DNA from: an uncultured Flavobacteriales bacterium
GTDB lineage: Bacteria; Bacteroidota; Bacteroidia; Palsa-965
Length of the DNA stretch: 16,664 nt
Assembly: GCA_937974275.1 (NCBI GenBank)
Contig: CALJIF010000081.1
Location: 1 to 16,664 of the forward strand
Direction of reading: 5' to 3'
The position numbers and the translations under genes were made by a program. The notes under the pieces were generated by a model. It ran no database searches and was not told the DNA's origin. It saw nothing but the letters and a program-made list of their open reading frames with translations. Of the stretch, positions 1 to 6,157 are shown piece by piece. Each line of letters opens with the position of its first letter. Positions within the stretch are counted from its first letter, which is position 1.

Positions 1-1
1 C

Positions 2-358
2 AATTTAAGTTTATTCGCCTTATTGGGTTTAATTATGCTAATGGGCTTAGTGGTAAAAAACGCTATTCTAATTGTCGATTTTACTAATCAATTAAAAGCA
101 GAAGGTAAACATTTCAAAGAAGCCTTAGTCATTGCTGGGAAAGGTCGTATGCGACCTATTTTAATGACAACGCTTTCAATGGTTGTTGGAATGCTTCCTA
201 TCGCAATGGCAACAGGAACAGCAGCCGAATGGAAAAACGGTCTTGCTTGGGTAATCATTGGTGGACTTCTATCATCCCTAATTTTGACTGTGTTTTTAGT
301 TCCTATGGTTTATTATTTAGTGGACACAGCGAAAGAAAAGCTTAACAGAAGAAAATAG
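2..358 (+). CDS. RND efflux transporter, C-terminal fragment (5' end outside window)
   Basis: This is the last part of an inner-membrane RND permease (AcrB/HAE1 type), which exports drugs or other small molecules using the proton gradient together with a periplasmic adaptor and an outer-membrane channel. The frame is open from base 2 and codes for about 118 residues, so the gene starts upstream; the internal TTG at 23 is not a real start. Family signatures are visible: LGLIMLMGLVVKNAILIVDF (the conserved segment around TM10), then GRMRPILMT and a final hydrophobic hairpin ending in VPMVYYLVD. Family members usually have over 1000 residues, so roughly 90 percent is missing. The C-terminus ends normally in a short basic tail. 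Substrate class cannot be judged from this piece; HAE1-type is more likely than the heavy-metal CusA type because of the KNAIL segment. Confidence 0.93.
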   Translation, partial: NLSLFALLGLIMLMGLVVKNAILIVDFTNQLKAEGKHFKEALVIAGKGRMRPILMTTLSMVVGMLPIAMATGTAAEWKNGLAWVIIGGLLSSLILTVFLVPMVYYLVDTAKEKLNRRK

Positions 359-681
359 CCATCACACAGGTGTAAGCACATTTGCAATTACTCACTATTG
401 CTTATTTATAGTGTTCGTGAACTTCGTTTCGCACAAGCCAATCAACCAAGATTTGGTTTCTGTTGATTAGGTTAATAATGATTAAATTTGACGACATTAT
501 GAAAACAAAGATCCAGTTGAACTTACTGAAGCTGTTTTATGATTACTTAGAAAACGTATCAGTATGAGTAACGAGTGGATCACACGCGGTTCTCCCGCAT
601 AGCCCCGGACAATTGTGGGAAGACGAAATTGAAATTCACATTTGTGACTTGATTCGCAAACATTAATGTAAATAGGAAATA
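359..681 (+). other. Intergenic region with no intact gene
   Basis: These 323 bases contain no open frame of useful length on either strand. Visible content: a small hairpin at 444-458 (AACCAA, loop GAT, TTGGTT), not followed by a T tract and too AT-rich to call a terminator, and a decayed small ORF at 478-666, listed separately. No clear TAnnTTTG promoter stands before the next gene at 682. The stretch shows no inverted terminal repeats or transposase remnants that I can recognise. Confidence 0.5.
478..666 (+). pseudogene. Possible remnant of a small gene, broken by TGA and possibly a frameshift
   Basis: From ATG 478 a frame runs 29 codons to TGA at 565-567 and then stays open in the same frame to TAA at 664-666. 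The part after the TGA reads like real protein (SPGQLWEDEIEIHICDLIRKH without its first residue). In the middle, the frame one base earlier is also protein-like (from codon 510, KDPVELTEAVL, then TGA at 540, then LLRKRISMSNEWITRGSP). A gene that suffered one or two stops and a frameshift would give this picture. I do not recognise the family. It may be chance in AT-moderate DNA; no homology test was possible. Confidence 0.25.
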
Positions 682-1524
682 ATGAAAAAACAGTTGATCA
701 CTGCAATTGCCATACTTTTTTCAGTAGGGTTAAATGCCCAAAGCTTTGAATGGGCAATATCTTTTGTGGACGTTGGAGATGATGTCGGAATATCCAACAC
801 CGTGGATGCTGCAGGAAATGTCTACACCACCGGCATTTTCCAAGGAACAGTTGATTTCGACCCGGGAACAGAAACAGCTAGCCTTGCTTCCGGAGGAGCT
901 GATGATGTTTTTGTGCAAAAATTGAGTCAATGTGCACCAAACACAGGTTCACAAACAGAAACTGCATGTTATAGCAACACCTGGCCTGCAAACTCCACTA
1001 CGTACAACACAAGTGGAATATACACGACTACCTTGACAAATGCAGCAGGATGCGATTCGCTGGTTACCCTGAATTTGACCATCAACTCTGTATCAGACAA
1101 CACTACTTCAATTTCGGGGCTAACTATTACTGCAAAAAACTCCGAAGCTAGCTATCAGTGGTTAGATTGTAATAATAACTATGCATCGATTAGTGGAGAA
1201 ACAGGGCAAACTTTTAGCGCAACGGTTAATGGCAACTACGCGGTAGCAATCTCGGAAAATGGATGTGTTGACACATCCGCTTGTGTTGCAATAGTATCCG
1301 TTGGGCTCTTGCAAAATACCATTGACAATGTGATCAGAGTATTTCCAAATCCATCGGTGGGTGAATTAACAATTGATCTCGGTAGTGTTTACGAATCTAC
1401 TGACATTACTATTAGAGATGCAATTGGTAGAATAGTTGCTACTTACAACTATACATCTGTTTCAACAATTCAAATTTCATTAAACGATCCCTCAGGGATT
1501 TATTTTATTGAGATTGTATCATGA
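682..1524 (+). CDS. Secreted SBBP-repeat protein with cut T9SS sorting domain
   Basis: A 280-residue exported protein. Residues 1-19 form a signal peptide (MKKQLITAIAILFSVGLNA, then Q). Residues about 22-85 hold one SBBP (beta-propeller) repeat with the usual GDDVGISNTVDAAGNVYTTG and TVDFDPG segments. Then comes a cysteine-containing module common in Bacteroidota surface proteins (TACYSNTW, LTNAAGCDSLVTLNLTIN), a second Cys-containing beta module (YQWLDCNN, ENGCVDTSACVA), and from about residue 220 a T9SS type A sorting domain (VFPNPSVGELTIDL, DAIGRIV, GIYFIEIVS). Such proteins normally carry many SBBP repeats; here only one is left. The frame ends at TGA 1522-1524, yet codons 1525-1560 in the same frame complete a standard sorting-domain end. 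Start ATG 682 follows an AGGAAAT sequence. The product may be poorly secreted or the gene decaying. Confidence 0.8.
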   Translation: MKKQLITAIAILFSVGLNAQSFEWAISFVDVGDDVGISNTVDAAGNVYTTGIFQGTVDFDPGTETASLASGGADDVFVQKLSQCAPNTGSQTETACYSNTWPANSTTYNTSGIYTTTLTNAAGCDSLVTLNLTINSVSDNTTSISGLTITAKNSEASYQWLDCNNNYASISGETGQTFSATVNGNYAVAISENGCVDTSACVAIVSVGLLQNTIDNVIRVFPNPSVGELTIDLGSVYESTDITIRDAIGRIVATYNYTSVSTIQISLNDPSGIYFIEIVS

Positions 1525-1560
1525 GATAGAATGACGAAGTTGAAACTGATAAAACTTTAA
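1525..1560 (+). pseudogene. Detached last 11 codons of the T9SS sorting domain
   Basis: Directly after TGA 1522-1524 and in the same frame, the sequence reads DRMTKLKLIKL followed by TAA at 1558-1560. T9SS type A domains typically end in a lysine-rich strand of exactly this kind (xxKxxKLIKL), so this is best read as the original C-terminus of the gene at 682, now cut off by a nonsense change of one codon (for instance GGA, AGA or TGG to TGA). Confidence 0.65.
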
Positions 1561-1575
1561 AGTTTGCTAACACCC

Positions 1576-1606
1576 AATAAGCCCCGTTCTAACGGGTTTT
1601 GTTATT
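1576..1606 (+). terminator. Rho-independent terminator after the SBBP gene
   Basis: An inverted repeat CCCGTT (1583-1588) and AACGGG (1591-1596) is followed directly by TTTT (1597-1600). An outer AATAA/TTATT pair (1576-1580 and 1602-1606) can extend it. The real loop is probably four bases (TCTA) because two are too few. It lies 16 nt after the original TAA at 1560, which supports 1560 as the ancestral gene end. Confidence 0.6.
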
Positions 1607-1641
1607 AGAAATCAGCGGTATCGTTCACCAATCCCCCAACC

Positions 1642-1857
1642 ATGACCCCCCGAACTAAATACACCATCATACTCAGCCTTGTTTTCATTGCACTGTGCAT
1701 TCCGAAAGTCACAACCTACAAAGACGGTGGAACTAAAAAGTACCAAGCCGTTTTATGGTCTTATGTGGATTACTGCAGAATAGAGCACGGTTTGGAACAG
1801 GATAAAGATGATGATGGCTTTCGATTTTTTCCGTTTAATTGTATAGATAACGAGTAG
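1642..1857 (+). CDS. Small membrane-anchored or exported protein, function unknown
   Basis: A 71-residue protein with one hydrophobic segment near the N-terminus (residues about 9-22, TIILSLVFIALCIP) that could be an uncleaved anchor or a signal peptide. The rest is polar and would lie outside the membrane: KVTTYKDGGTKKYQAVLWSY is followed by a conserved-looking DYCRIEHGLE part, an acidic DKDDDG stretch and an aromatic FRFFPFN end. The YKDGGTKxYxAxLY pattern occurs in small uncharacterised proteins of Bacteroidota and Firmicutes, as far as I recall; no function is known to me. It has no close operon partner: terminator-like structures lie on both sides (1576-1606 and 1914-1937). Confidence 0.65.
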   Translation: MTPRTKYTIILSLVFIALCIPKVTTYKDGGTKKYQAVLWSYVDYCRIEHGLEQDKDDDGFRFFPFNCIDNE

Positions 1858-1913
1858 ATCGGTAAACGATTTACCAACATCTTCCCACTTTAATTCTTCA
1901 ATCCTATAACTTT

Positions 1914-1937
1914 CGCGCACCGTTTAAACGGTGCGCG
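1914..1937. terminator. 24-bp perfect palindrome, probable terminator hairpin
   Basis: CGCGCACCGTTT at 1914-1925 is followed by its exact reverse complement at 1926-1937, giving a GC-rich stem with a likely TTTAAA loop region. A T tract (TTTTT, 1943-1947) begins six bases after the stem, so it probably ends transcription from the gene at 1642. The spacing to the T tract is not ideal, so an operator or protein-binding site ahead of pyrD (start 54 nt downstream) is an alternative. Confidence 0.5.
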
Positions 1938-1976
1938 GCCTGTTTTTCTATCTCCCGTTTTTTGCTTTTTCCCTCG

Positions 1977-1984
1977 TACCTTTG
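1977..1984 (+). promoter_or_regulatory. Bacteroidota -7 promoter box for pyrD
   Basis: TACCTTTG matches the Bacteroidota sigma-A -7 element TAnnTTTG exactly. Only six bases (CCTCCC) separate it from ATG 1991, so the transcript should start at or within a base or two of the start codon. A clear -33 TTG at the usual 19-23 nt distance is not present; TTTTTTG at 1958-1964 is closer than expected. Confidence 0.6.
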
Positions 1985-1990
1985 CCTCCC

Positions 1991-3037
1991 ATGTATAAGT
2001 TGTTGCTCAAGCCTATTTTTTTTCTTTTCGACCCCGAAAAAATTCACCACTGGGTATTCGGAACCTTGCGCTTTGCCTTTAAAATTCCCGGTGTTAGCGC
2101 TATCGTTCGCTCGTCACACGAGATTCAACATCCTGCTCTTGTAACGGAAGTAGCGGGGTTAAAATTTCCTAACCCTGTCGGTCTAGCTGCCGGTTTTGAT
2201 AAAGATGCGTTGTTGTTTGATGAGCTGGGCGCATTGGGTTTCGGATTTATTGAAGTGGGAACGTTAACGCCTAAACCGCAACCGGGCAACGATAAACCCC
2301 GTATGTTTCGTTTACCGCAAGATGGCGGACTCATCAATCGTATGGGTTTTAATAACGGAGGCGTTCAGGCTGCTGTACAACGTTTAAAGAACAGAAAAAC
2401 CAACGTGTTAATTGGTGGCAACATCGGTAAAAATAAAGTAACACCCAACGAAGAAGCCACCAACGATTATGTCGTTTGTTTTGATGCATTGCATAATGTG
2501 GTAGATTATTTTGTGGTGAATGTAAGTTCTCCGAATACGCCCGGTTTACGCGATCTGCAGGATAAAGAACCGCTGACCGCATTGCTCAACACGCTGCAGG
2601 AACGCAATTCCAAAATGCAGCATCCTAAACCCATCTTTTTGAAAATTGCGCCTGACTTGACCGATTTGCAACTGGATGATATTATCGCGATTGTTTCGGA
2701 TTCGAAAATTGCAGGTGTTATTGCTACTAATACAACTATCGACAGAAGTAAACTGACTACCGCAAAAGAACGCGTAGAAGCTATTGGTGCGGGCGGATTG
2801 AGTGGAAAACCCTTGACCAAACGAGCTACAGAAGTCATCCGATATTTACACACCAAATCGAACGGAAGTTTTCCGATTATCGGAGTAGGAGGTATTCACT
2901 CCGAACAAGATGCACTGGAAAAACTGGAGGCGGGTGCGCGTTTGGTACAATTGTACACCGGATTCATTTACGAAGGACCGGGCTTGGTGAAACGAATTAA
3001 CAAAGCCATTTTAAAGCAACGATTACAACAACGATGA
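1991..3037 (+). CDS. pyrD: Dihydroorotate dehydrogenase (quinone), class 2
   Basis: Oxidises dihydroorotate to orotate, the fourth step of pyrimidine synthesis, passing electrons through FMN to the membrane quinone pool. The protein has 348 residues, normal for class 2. The N-terminal helices (residues 1-40, with FFLFDPEKIHHW) are those that attach class 2 enzymes to the membrane and form the quinone tunnel. FMN and substrate motifs follow: GLAAGFDKDA (64-73), VGTLTPKPQPGN (89-100), INRMGFNN (115-122), NVSSPNTPGLRDLQ with catalytic Ser180, KIAPDL, ATNTT, GGLSGKPL (268-275), GVGGI and QLYTGFIYEGP near the end. I chose ATG 1991 rather than the GTG at 1931 because the longer form adds 20 non-homologous residues over the promoter and palindrome. 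The stop overlaps the start of mvaB by 4 nt (ATGA), so the two are translated from one mRNA. Confidence 0.96.
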   Translation: MYKLLLKPIFFLFDPEKIHHWVFGTLRFAFKIPGVSAIVRSSHEIQHPALVTEVAGLKFPNPVGLAAGFDKDALLFDELGALGFGFIEVGTLTPKPQPGNDKPRMFRLPQDGGLINRMGFNNGGVQAAVQRLKNRKTNVLIGGNIGKNKVTPNEEATNDYVVCFDALHNVVDYFVVNVSSPNTPGLRDLQDKEPLTALLNTLQERNSKMQHPKPIFLKIAPDLTDLQLDDIIAIVSDSKIAGVIATNTTIDRSKLTTAKERVEAIGAGGLSGKPLTKRATEVIRYLHTKSNGSFPIIGVGGIHSEQDALEKLEAGARLVQLYTGFIYEGPGLVKRINKAILKQRLQQR

Positions 3038-3882
3038 TACAGTTAGTAGAATGTCCGCGTGATGCGATGCAAGGAATTCATGAGTTTATTGAAACACCCC
3101 GAAAGGTGGCGCTCATCAATTCAATTTTGAAATGCGGTTTTCATACCGTCGATTTCGGAAGTTTTGTTTCGCCTAAAGCTATTCCTCAAATGCGCGATAC
3201 GGCTGATGTATTGAATCAGTTGGAATTGGATGCGACATCTTCTAAACTGCTGGCTATTATTGCGAACGAGCGCGGCGCTGAAGATGCGGTGGCATTTGAT
3301 GAAATCACTTACCTCGGTTATCCGTTTTCGATTTCAGAAACGTTTCAACTGCGGAATACCAATGCAACCATCGAAAAATCGTTGAGCAGAGTAGAGGCCA
3401 TTCAGCGTATGTGTGTTGCAAAAAATAAAAAGCTGGTGGTATATATTTCTATGGCATTCGGCAATCCTTACGGTGATGAATGGCATCCGGAAATTGCAAT
3501 TCGTTGGACAAAAAAATTATCCGAATTGGGAATTGAAATCATTGCACTGGCGGATACGGTAGGCGTTTCAAATCCCGAAAATATTTCTCAATTGTTCGGC
3601 GCTGTTATTCCCGAATTTCCGCAACTCACGATAGGCGCGCATTTGCATACCACTCCCGATACATGGAAAGAAAAAATGACTGCTGCCTGGCAAGCCGGTT
3701 GTCGTCGCTACGATCATGCATTGAAAGGTTACGGCGGATGTCCGATGGCTGCGGATCAGTTAACGGGTAATATGCCGACCGAAAACGTGATCAGCTTTTT
3801 GATGGAAAATAACATTCCAACAGGTATTGATACCGATCACTTTGGTAAAGCCATGCAGAAAGCAGAACTCACGTTTCATTAA
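3034..3882 (+). CDS. mvaB: Hydroxymethylglutaryl-CoA lyase
   Basis: Splits HMG-CoA into acetyl-CoA and acetoacetate, the last step of leucine breakdown. The protein has 282 residues and the DRE-TIM metallolyase barrel signatures: ECPRDAMQG with Arg9-Asp10 (matching the catalytic Arg-Asp pair of the family), VDFGSFVSPKAIPQM (39-53), ISMAFGNPYG (138-147), ALADTVG (171-177), AHLHTTP with metal-binding His203 and His205, and GYGGCPMAADQLTGN with Cys236 in the position of the catalytic loop cysteine. It starts inside the pyrD stop codon. A related use (isopropylmalate or homocitrate synthase) is unlikely because of the GGCP cysteine loop and the short length. Its stop codon is shared tail-to-tail with the converging gene on the minus strand. 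Confidence 0.93.
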   Translation: MIQLVECPRDAMQGIHEFIETPRKVALINSILKCGFHTVDFGSFVSPKAIPQMRDTADVLNQLELDATSSKLLAIIANERGAEDAVAFDEITYLGYPFSISETFQLRNTNATIEKSLSRVEAIQRMCVAKNKKLVVYISMAFGNPYGDEWHPEIAIRWTKKLSELGIEIIALADTVGVSNPENISQLFGAVIPEFPQLTIGAHLHTTPDTWKEKMTAAWQAGCRRYDHALKGYGGCPMAADQLTGNMPTENVISFLMENNIPTGIDTDHFGKAMQKAELTFH

Positions 3883-6092
3883 ACGCGAACTCCAATTACA
3901 CAGATATCATCCACTTGTTCGAATTGACCTTTCCAGTCGTCGAATATGTCTGCCAATTGTTGTCCTTGCGCAATTATATCCTGACCTGCAATTTCGCTTA
4001 ACACATTGCGGAACTGGTTCGATTTAAATTTCTTGCCTTTCGGTCCGCCGAATTGATCTGCAAATCCATCGGAGAACAAATAGAACACATCACCGGGCTC
4101 CAGTGCAATTTTGTGTTCCACAAATTGTTTGTTCGTGTCATTATCACCACCAACGGATACTTTAACAGGCTTTATCAATTCGAAGTTGCCGTCTCCGGAT
4201 TTTCGGAATAAAATGATAGGTCGATTGGCACCTGCATACGTCAAGGTTCGTGTTTGTTCATTCCATGCGCACAATGCAATGTCCATACTGTCGCGCATGC
4301 CCACATTCGCATCCTGATGGAGTTGCGCACGAATGCCGTCATCAATCCGTTTTAAAATGGTTGCAGGACTGACTTCTTTTTGTTCTGCACTGACAGCCGT
4401 AAGTTGTGACGAACACAGTACACTCATGAACGCTCCCGGAACTCCGTGTCCCGTACAATCGGCTACAGCAACCAACTTGATTTCATCTTGTTGATGATAC
4501 CAGTAAAAATCACCGCTTACGATATCTTTCGGACGATAAAACACAAAGCTTCCCGGAAAAGCCACACGAAATGCATCGTCAACCGGCAATATGGCTTGTT
4601 GAATGCGCTTTGCATAACGGATGCTGTCGGTGATGTCTCTGTTCTTCGATTCAATCTGATCAAATGCAAATTGTAAACGTTGTTGTGCTTTCCTGTTCTC
4701 ACGCTGTCGAATAAGGAAGAAGGCTACAATAAGCACAATTACAACAATACCGGAGATGATCAAAAGCTTGTAAAAGTTTTGCTGCGCTTCCGATTTTAAA
4801 GCAATTTCCCGTTGTTCGATTTTAAGCTGTTCCAGTTCACGTGCTTGTTGATCCATATCGTAGCGCGCACGCATTTCTTCACTGTGACGATTGGATTCGT
4901 CATTTAATAACGAATCTTTCAACGACAAAGCAACATCCGCATGAAACAAAGCGTCAGAATATTTTCCTAACGCACGATATGCTTTCGATAAGTCAATAGC
5001 TCCTTGTAAACGATGCGACAAACTTCCAATCGCTTTAGCAATGGAATCGCCTCGCAGAATCATTGCCAATCCCGATGACGCAGCGCCATCTTCAACAGCC
5101 ATTGCTCCCAATGCAAACAATGAACTCGCAATACCCGCTTTATCTTTTACTTCTTCCCGGTATTTCAGCGATAATTCGAATTCATTTTTCGCTTCTTTTC
5201 GTTTACCCAAACTCAATAAGACTTCGCCTTTGTTTTTATGGACAATCCCCAATCCGCGTTTATCACCGGCTTCTTCCCGCAATTTCATGGCAATGTCAAA
5301 ATAAAACAAGGCTGAATCGGGATTCGAATTCATGTATAAGGAACCGATGTTGTTATAGGTTGAAGCCAGATCTTTCTTGTTATCTGCTTTGCTTTTGTAA
5401 TAAATCGACTTGCGAAAGAACTTCAACGCATCTTCATCCTTCTTTTGATTCATGTACACCGATCCGATGTTGTTCATGAGTTTCCCCATGAGCCCGGGAT
5501 CTTTGTCTTCGAACAATTCCGCAATGGCCACGCACTTGAAGTACAAATCCAGCGCTTGCGTGTAGTCGCCAATGCTGTTGTATAACAACCCCATGTTCAA
5601 CAGCACTGTTGCTTTACCGACAGTGTCATTGGTGTATTCCCGAAATGCCAATGCTTCCTGAAAATTCTTCAGCGCAGGTTTGTATTCACCTGTTCGTAAT
5701 AACAAATATCCGTATGTGTTTTGCGCATCATCCAGACTGAACGTATCGCGTTGTGTTTTTAAAATGGAAATGGCTTTGTCGTAATACGGTTTTGCCTCCT
5801 CATTTTTTTGCAAATGATCTAATGCATTTCCGGTATAATAGCTCCAATCGCCGATAGTTATTGGATCACCGGTTTTTTCTGCCGCCGCCAGTCTTTCTTT
5901 ACAGATTGTTAACGCGCTATCCGCATTCAATTTGCGAATAGCGAAATAGTATTGACGTCGCACTTTGCGGTCATTCGGATTTTTGGCAAGTACTTGTGTA
6001 AGACTATCCGCTTTACTTTTTTGAGCAAAGCAAATTTGTTCGGATGTGAACAGAAGAAAAATCGTGAATAAACAAATAGAATAGCGCGTCAT
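3879..6092 (-). CDS. TPR sensor protein with PP2C (SpoIIE-type) phosphatase domain
   Basis: A 737-residue signalling protein counted from ATG at 6092; a TTG at 6140 would add 16 residues but gives no better signal peptide. Residues 1-24 are a signal peptide (TRYSICLFTIFLLF). Residues about 30-390 are TPR repeats of the Bacteroidota type (for example ALDLYFKCVAIAE, STYNNIGSLYMN), placed in the periplasm. A coiled coil follows, then one transmembrane helix at 443-461, a second coiled coil and a cytoplasmic phosphatase domain from about 510. Metal-binding aspartates of the PP2C/SpoIIE family are present: Asp528 in DIVSGDFYW, Asp545 in ADCTGHGVPGAFMS, Asp675 in SDGFADQFGG and Asp728-729 in VDDICVIG. 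It likely dephosphorylates a serine on an anti-sigma-factor antagonist or similar partner in response to something bound by the TPRs. No such partner gene lies nearby. Confidence 0.9.
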   Translation of the reverse strand: MTRYSICLFTIFLLFTSEQICFAQKSKADSLTQVLAKNPNDRKVRRQYYFAIRKLNADSALTICKERLAAAEKTGDPITIGDWSYYTGNALDHLQKNEEAKPYYDKAISILKTQRDTFSLDDAQNTYGYLLLRTGEYKPALKNFQEALAFREYTNDTVGKATVLLNMGLLYNSIGDYTQALDLYFKCVAIAELFEDKDPGLMGKLMNNIGSVYMNQKKDEDALKFFRKSIYYKSKADNKKDLASTYNNIGSLYMNSNPDSALFYFDIAMKLREEAGDKRGLGIVHKNKGEVLLSLGKRKEAKNEFELSLKYREEVKDKAGIASSLFALGAMAVEDGAASSGLAMILRGDSIAKAIGSLSHRLQGAIDLSKAYRALGKYSDALFHADVALSLKDSLLNDESNRHSEEMRARYDMDQQARELEQLKIEQREIALKSEAQQNFYKLLIISGIVVIVLIVAFFLIRQRENRKAQQRLQFAFDQIESKNRDITDSIRYAKRIQQAILPVDDAFRVAFPGSFVFYRPKDIVSGDFYWYHQQDEIKLVAVADCTGHGVPGAFMSVLCSSQLTAVSAEQKEVSPATILKRIDDGIRAQLHQDANVGMRDSMDIALCAWNEQTRTLTYAGANRPIILFRKSGDGNFELIKPVKVSVGGDNDTNKQFVEHKIALEPGDVFYLFSDGFADQFGGPKGKKFKSNQFRNVLSEIAGQDIIAQGQQLADIFDDWKGQFEQVDDICVIGVRV

Positions 6093-6144
6093 AAGAAACA
6101 CAGCTAATGTAAGAAATTGCCTATACCATTTGCAATGCAAGGTG

Positions 6145-6152
6145 TATCTTTG
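6145..6152 (+). promoter_or_regulatory. Bacteroidota -7 promoter box for the wcaF-ligA operon
   Basis: TATCTTTG fits TAnnTTTG exactly and is followed after five bases by ATG 6158. A TTG at 6117-6119 could be the -33 element, though 25 nt away is slightly far. The site lies in the 65-nt gap between divergent genes and predicts a leaderless or nearly leaderless mRNA. Confidence 0.6.
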
Positions 6153-6157
6153 AGGTC

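Noticed and set aside
580..630. tRNA-like or terminator-like GC-rich patch (GCGGTTCTCCCGC)
   Set aside because: The stem is only four pairs, there is no cloverleaf around it, no conserved T-loop sequence and no following T tract.
478..1560. Genome-wide recoding of TGA as tryptophan, suggested by two in-frame TGA codons
   Set aside because: pyrD, the wcaF-like gene and coaE all end at TGA with the next gene starting inside or at the stop, and their lengths are normal, so TGA is a real stop in this genome.
1931..1990. Extended pyrD start at GTG 1931 adding 20 residues
   Set aside because: The extension would code through the palindrome's right arm, the T tract and an exact -7 promoter box, and the added hydrophobic residues do not match class 2 DHODH. 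ATG 1991 fits the family.
2506..2856. 116-residue minus-strand ORF inside pyrD
   Set aside because: pyrD is intact and clearly coding here; the antisense frame has low-complexity Ser/Val/Ile composition typical of shadows.
5063..5479. 138-residue plus-strand ORF
   Set aside because: It lies antisense to the TPR region of the phosphatase gene, is rich in Arg, Cys, Ser and Leu without any family pattern, and has no promoter. It is a shadow frame.
6093..6140. Longer phosphatase start at TTG 6140
   Set aside because: The ATG at 6092 gives a compact standard signal peptide; the longer form adds a polar MHCKWYRQ start and narrows the gap to the divergent gene to 17 nt.
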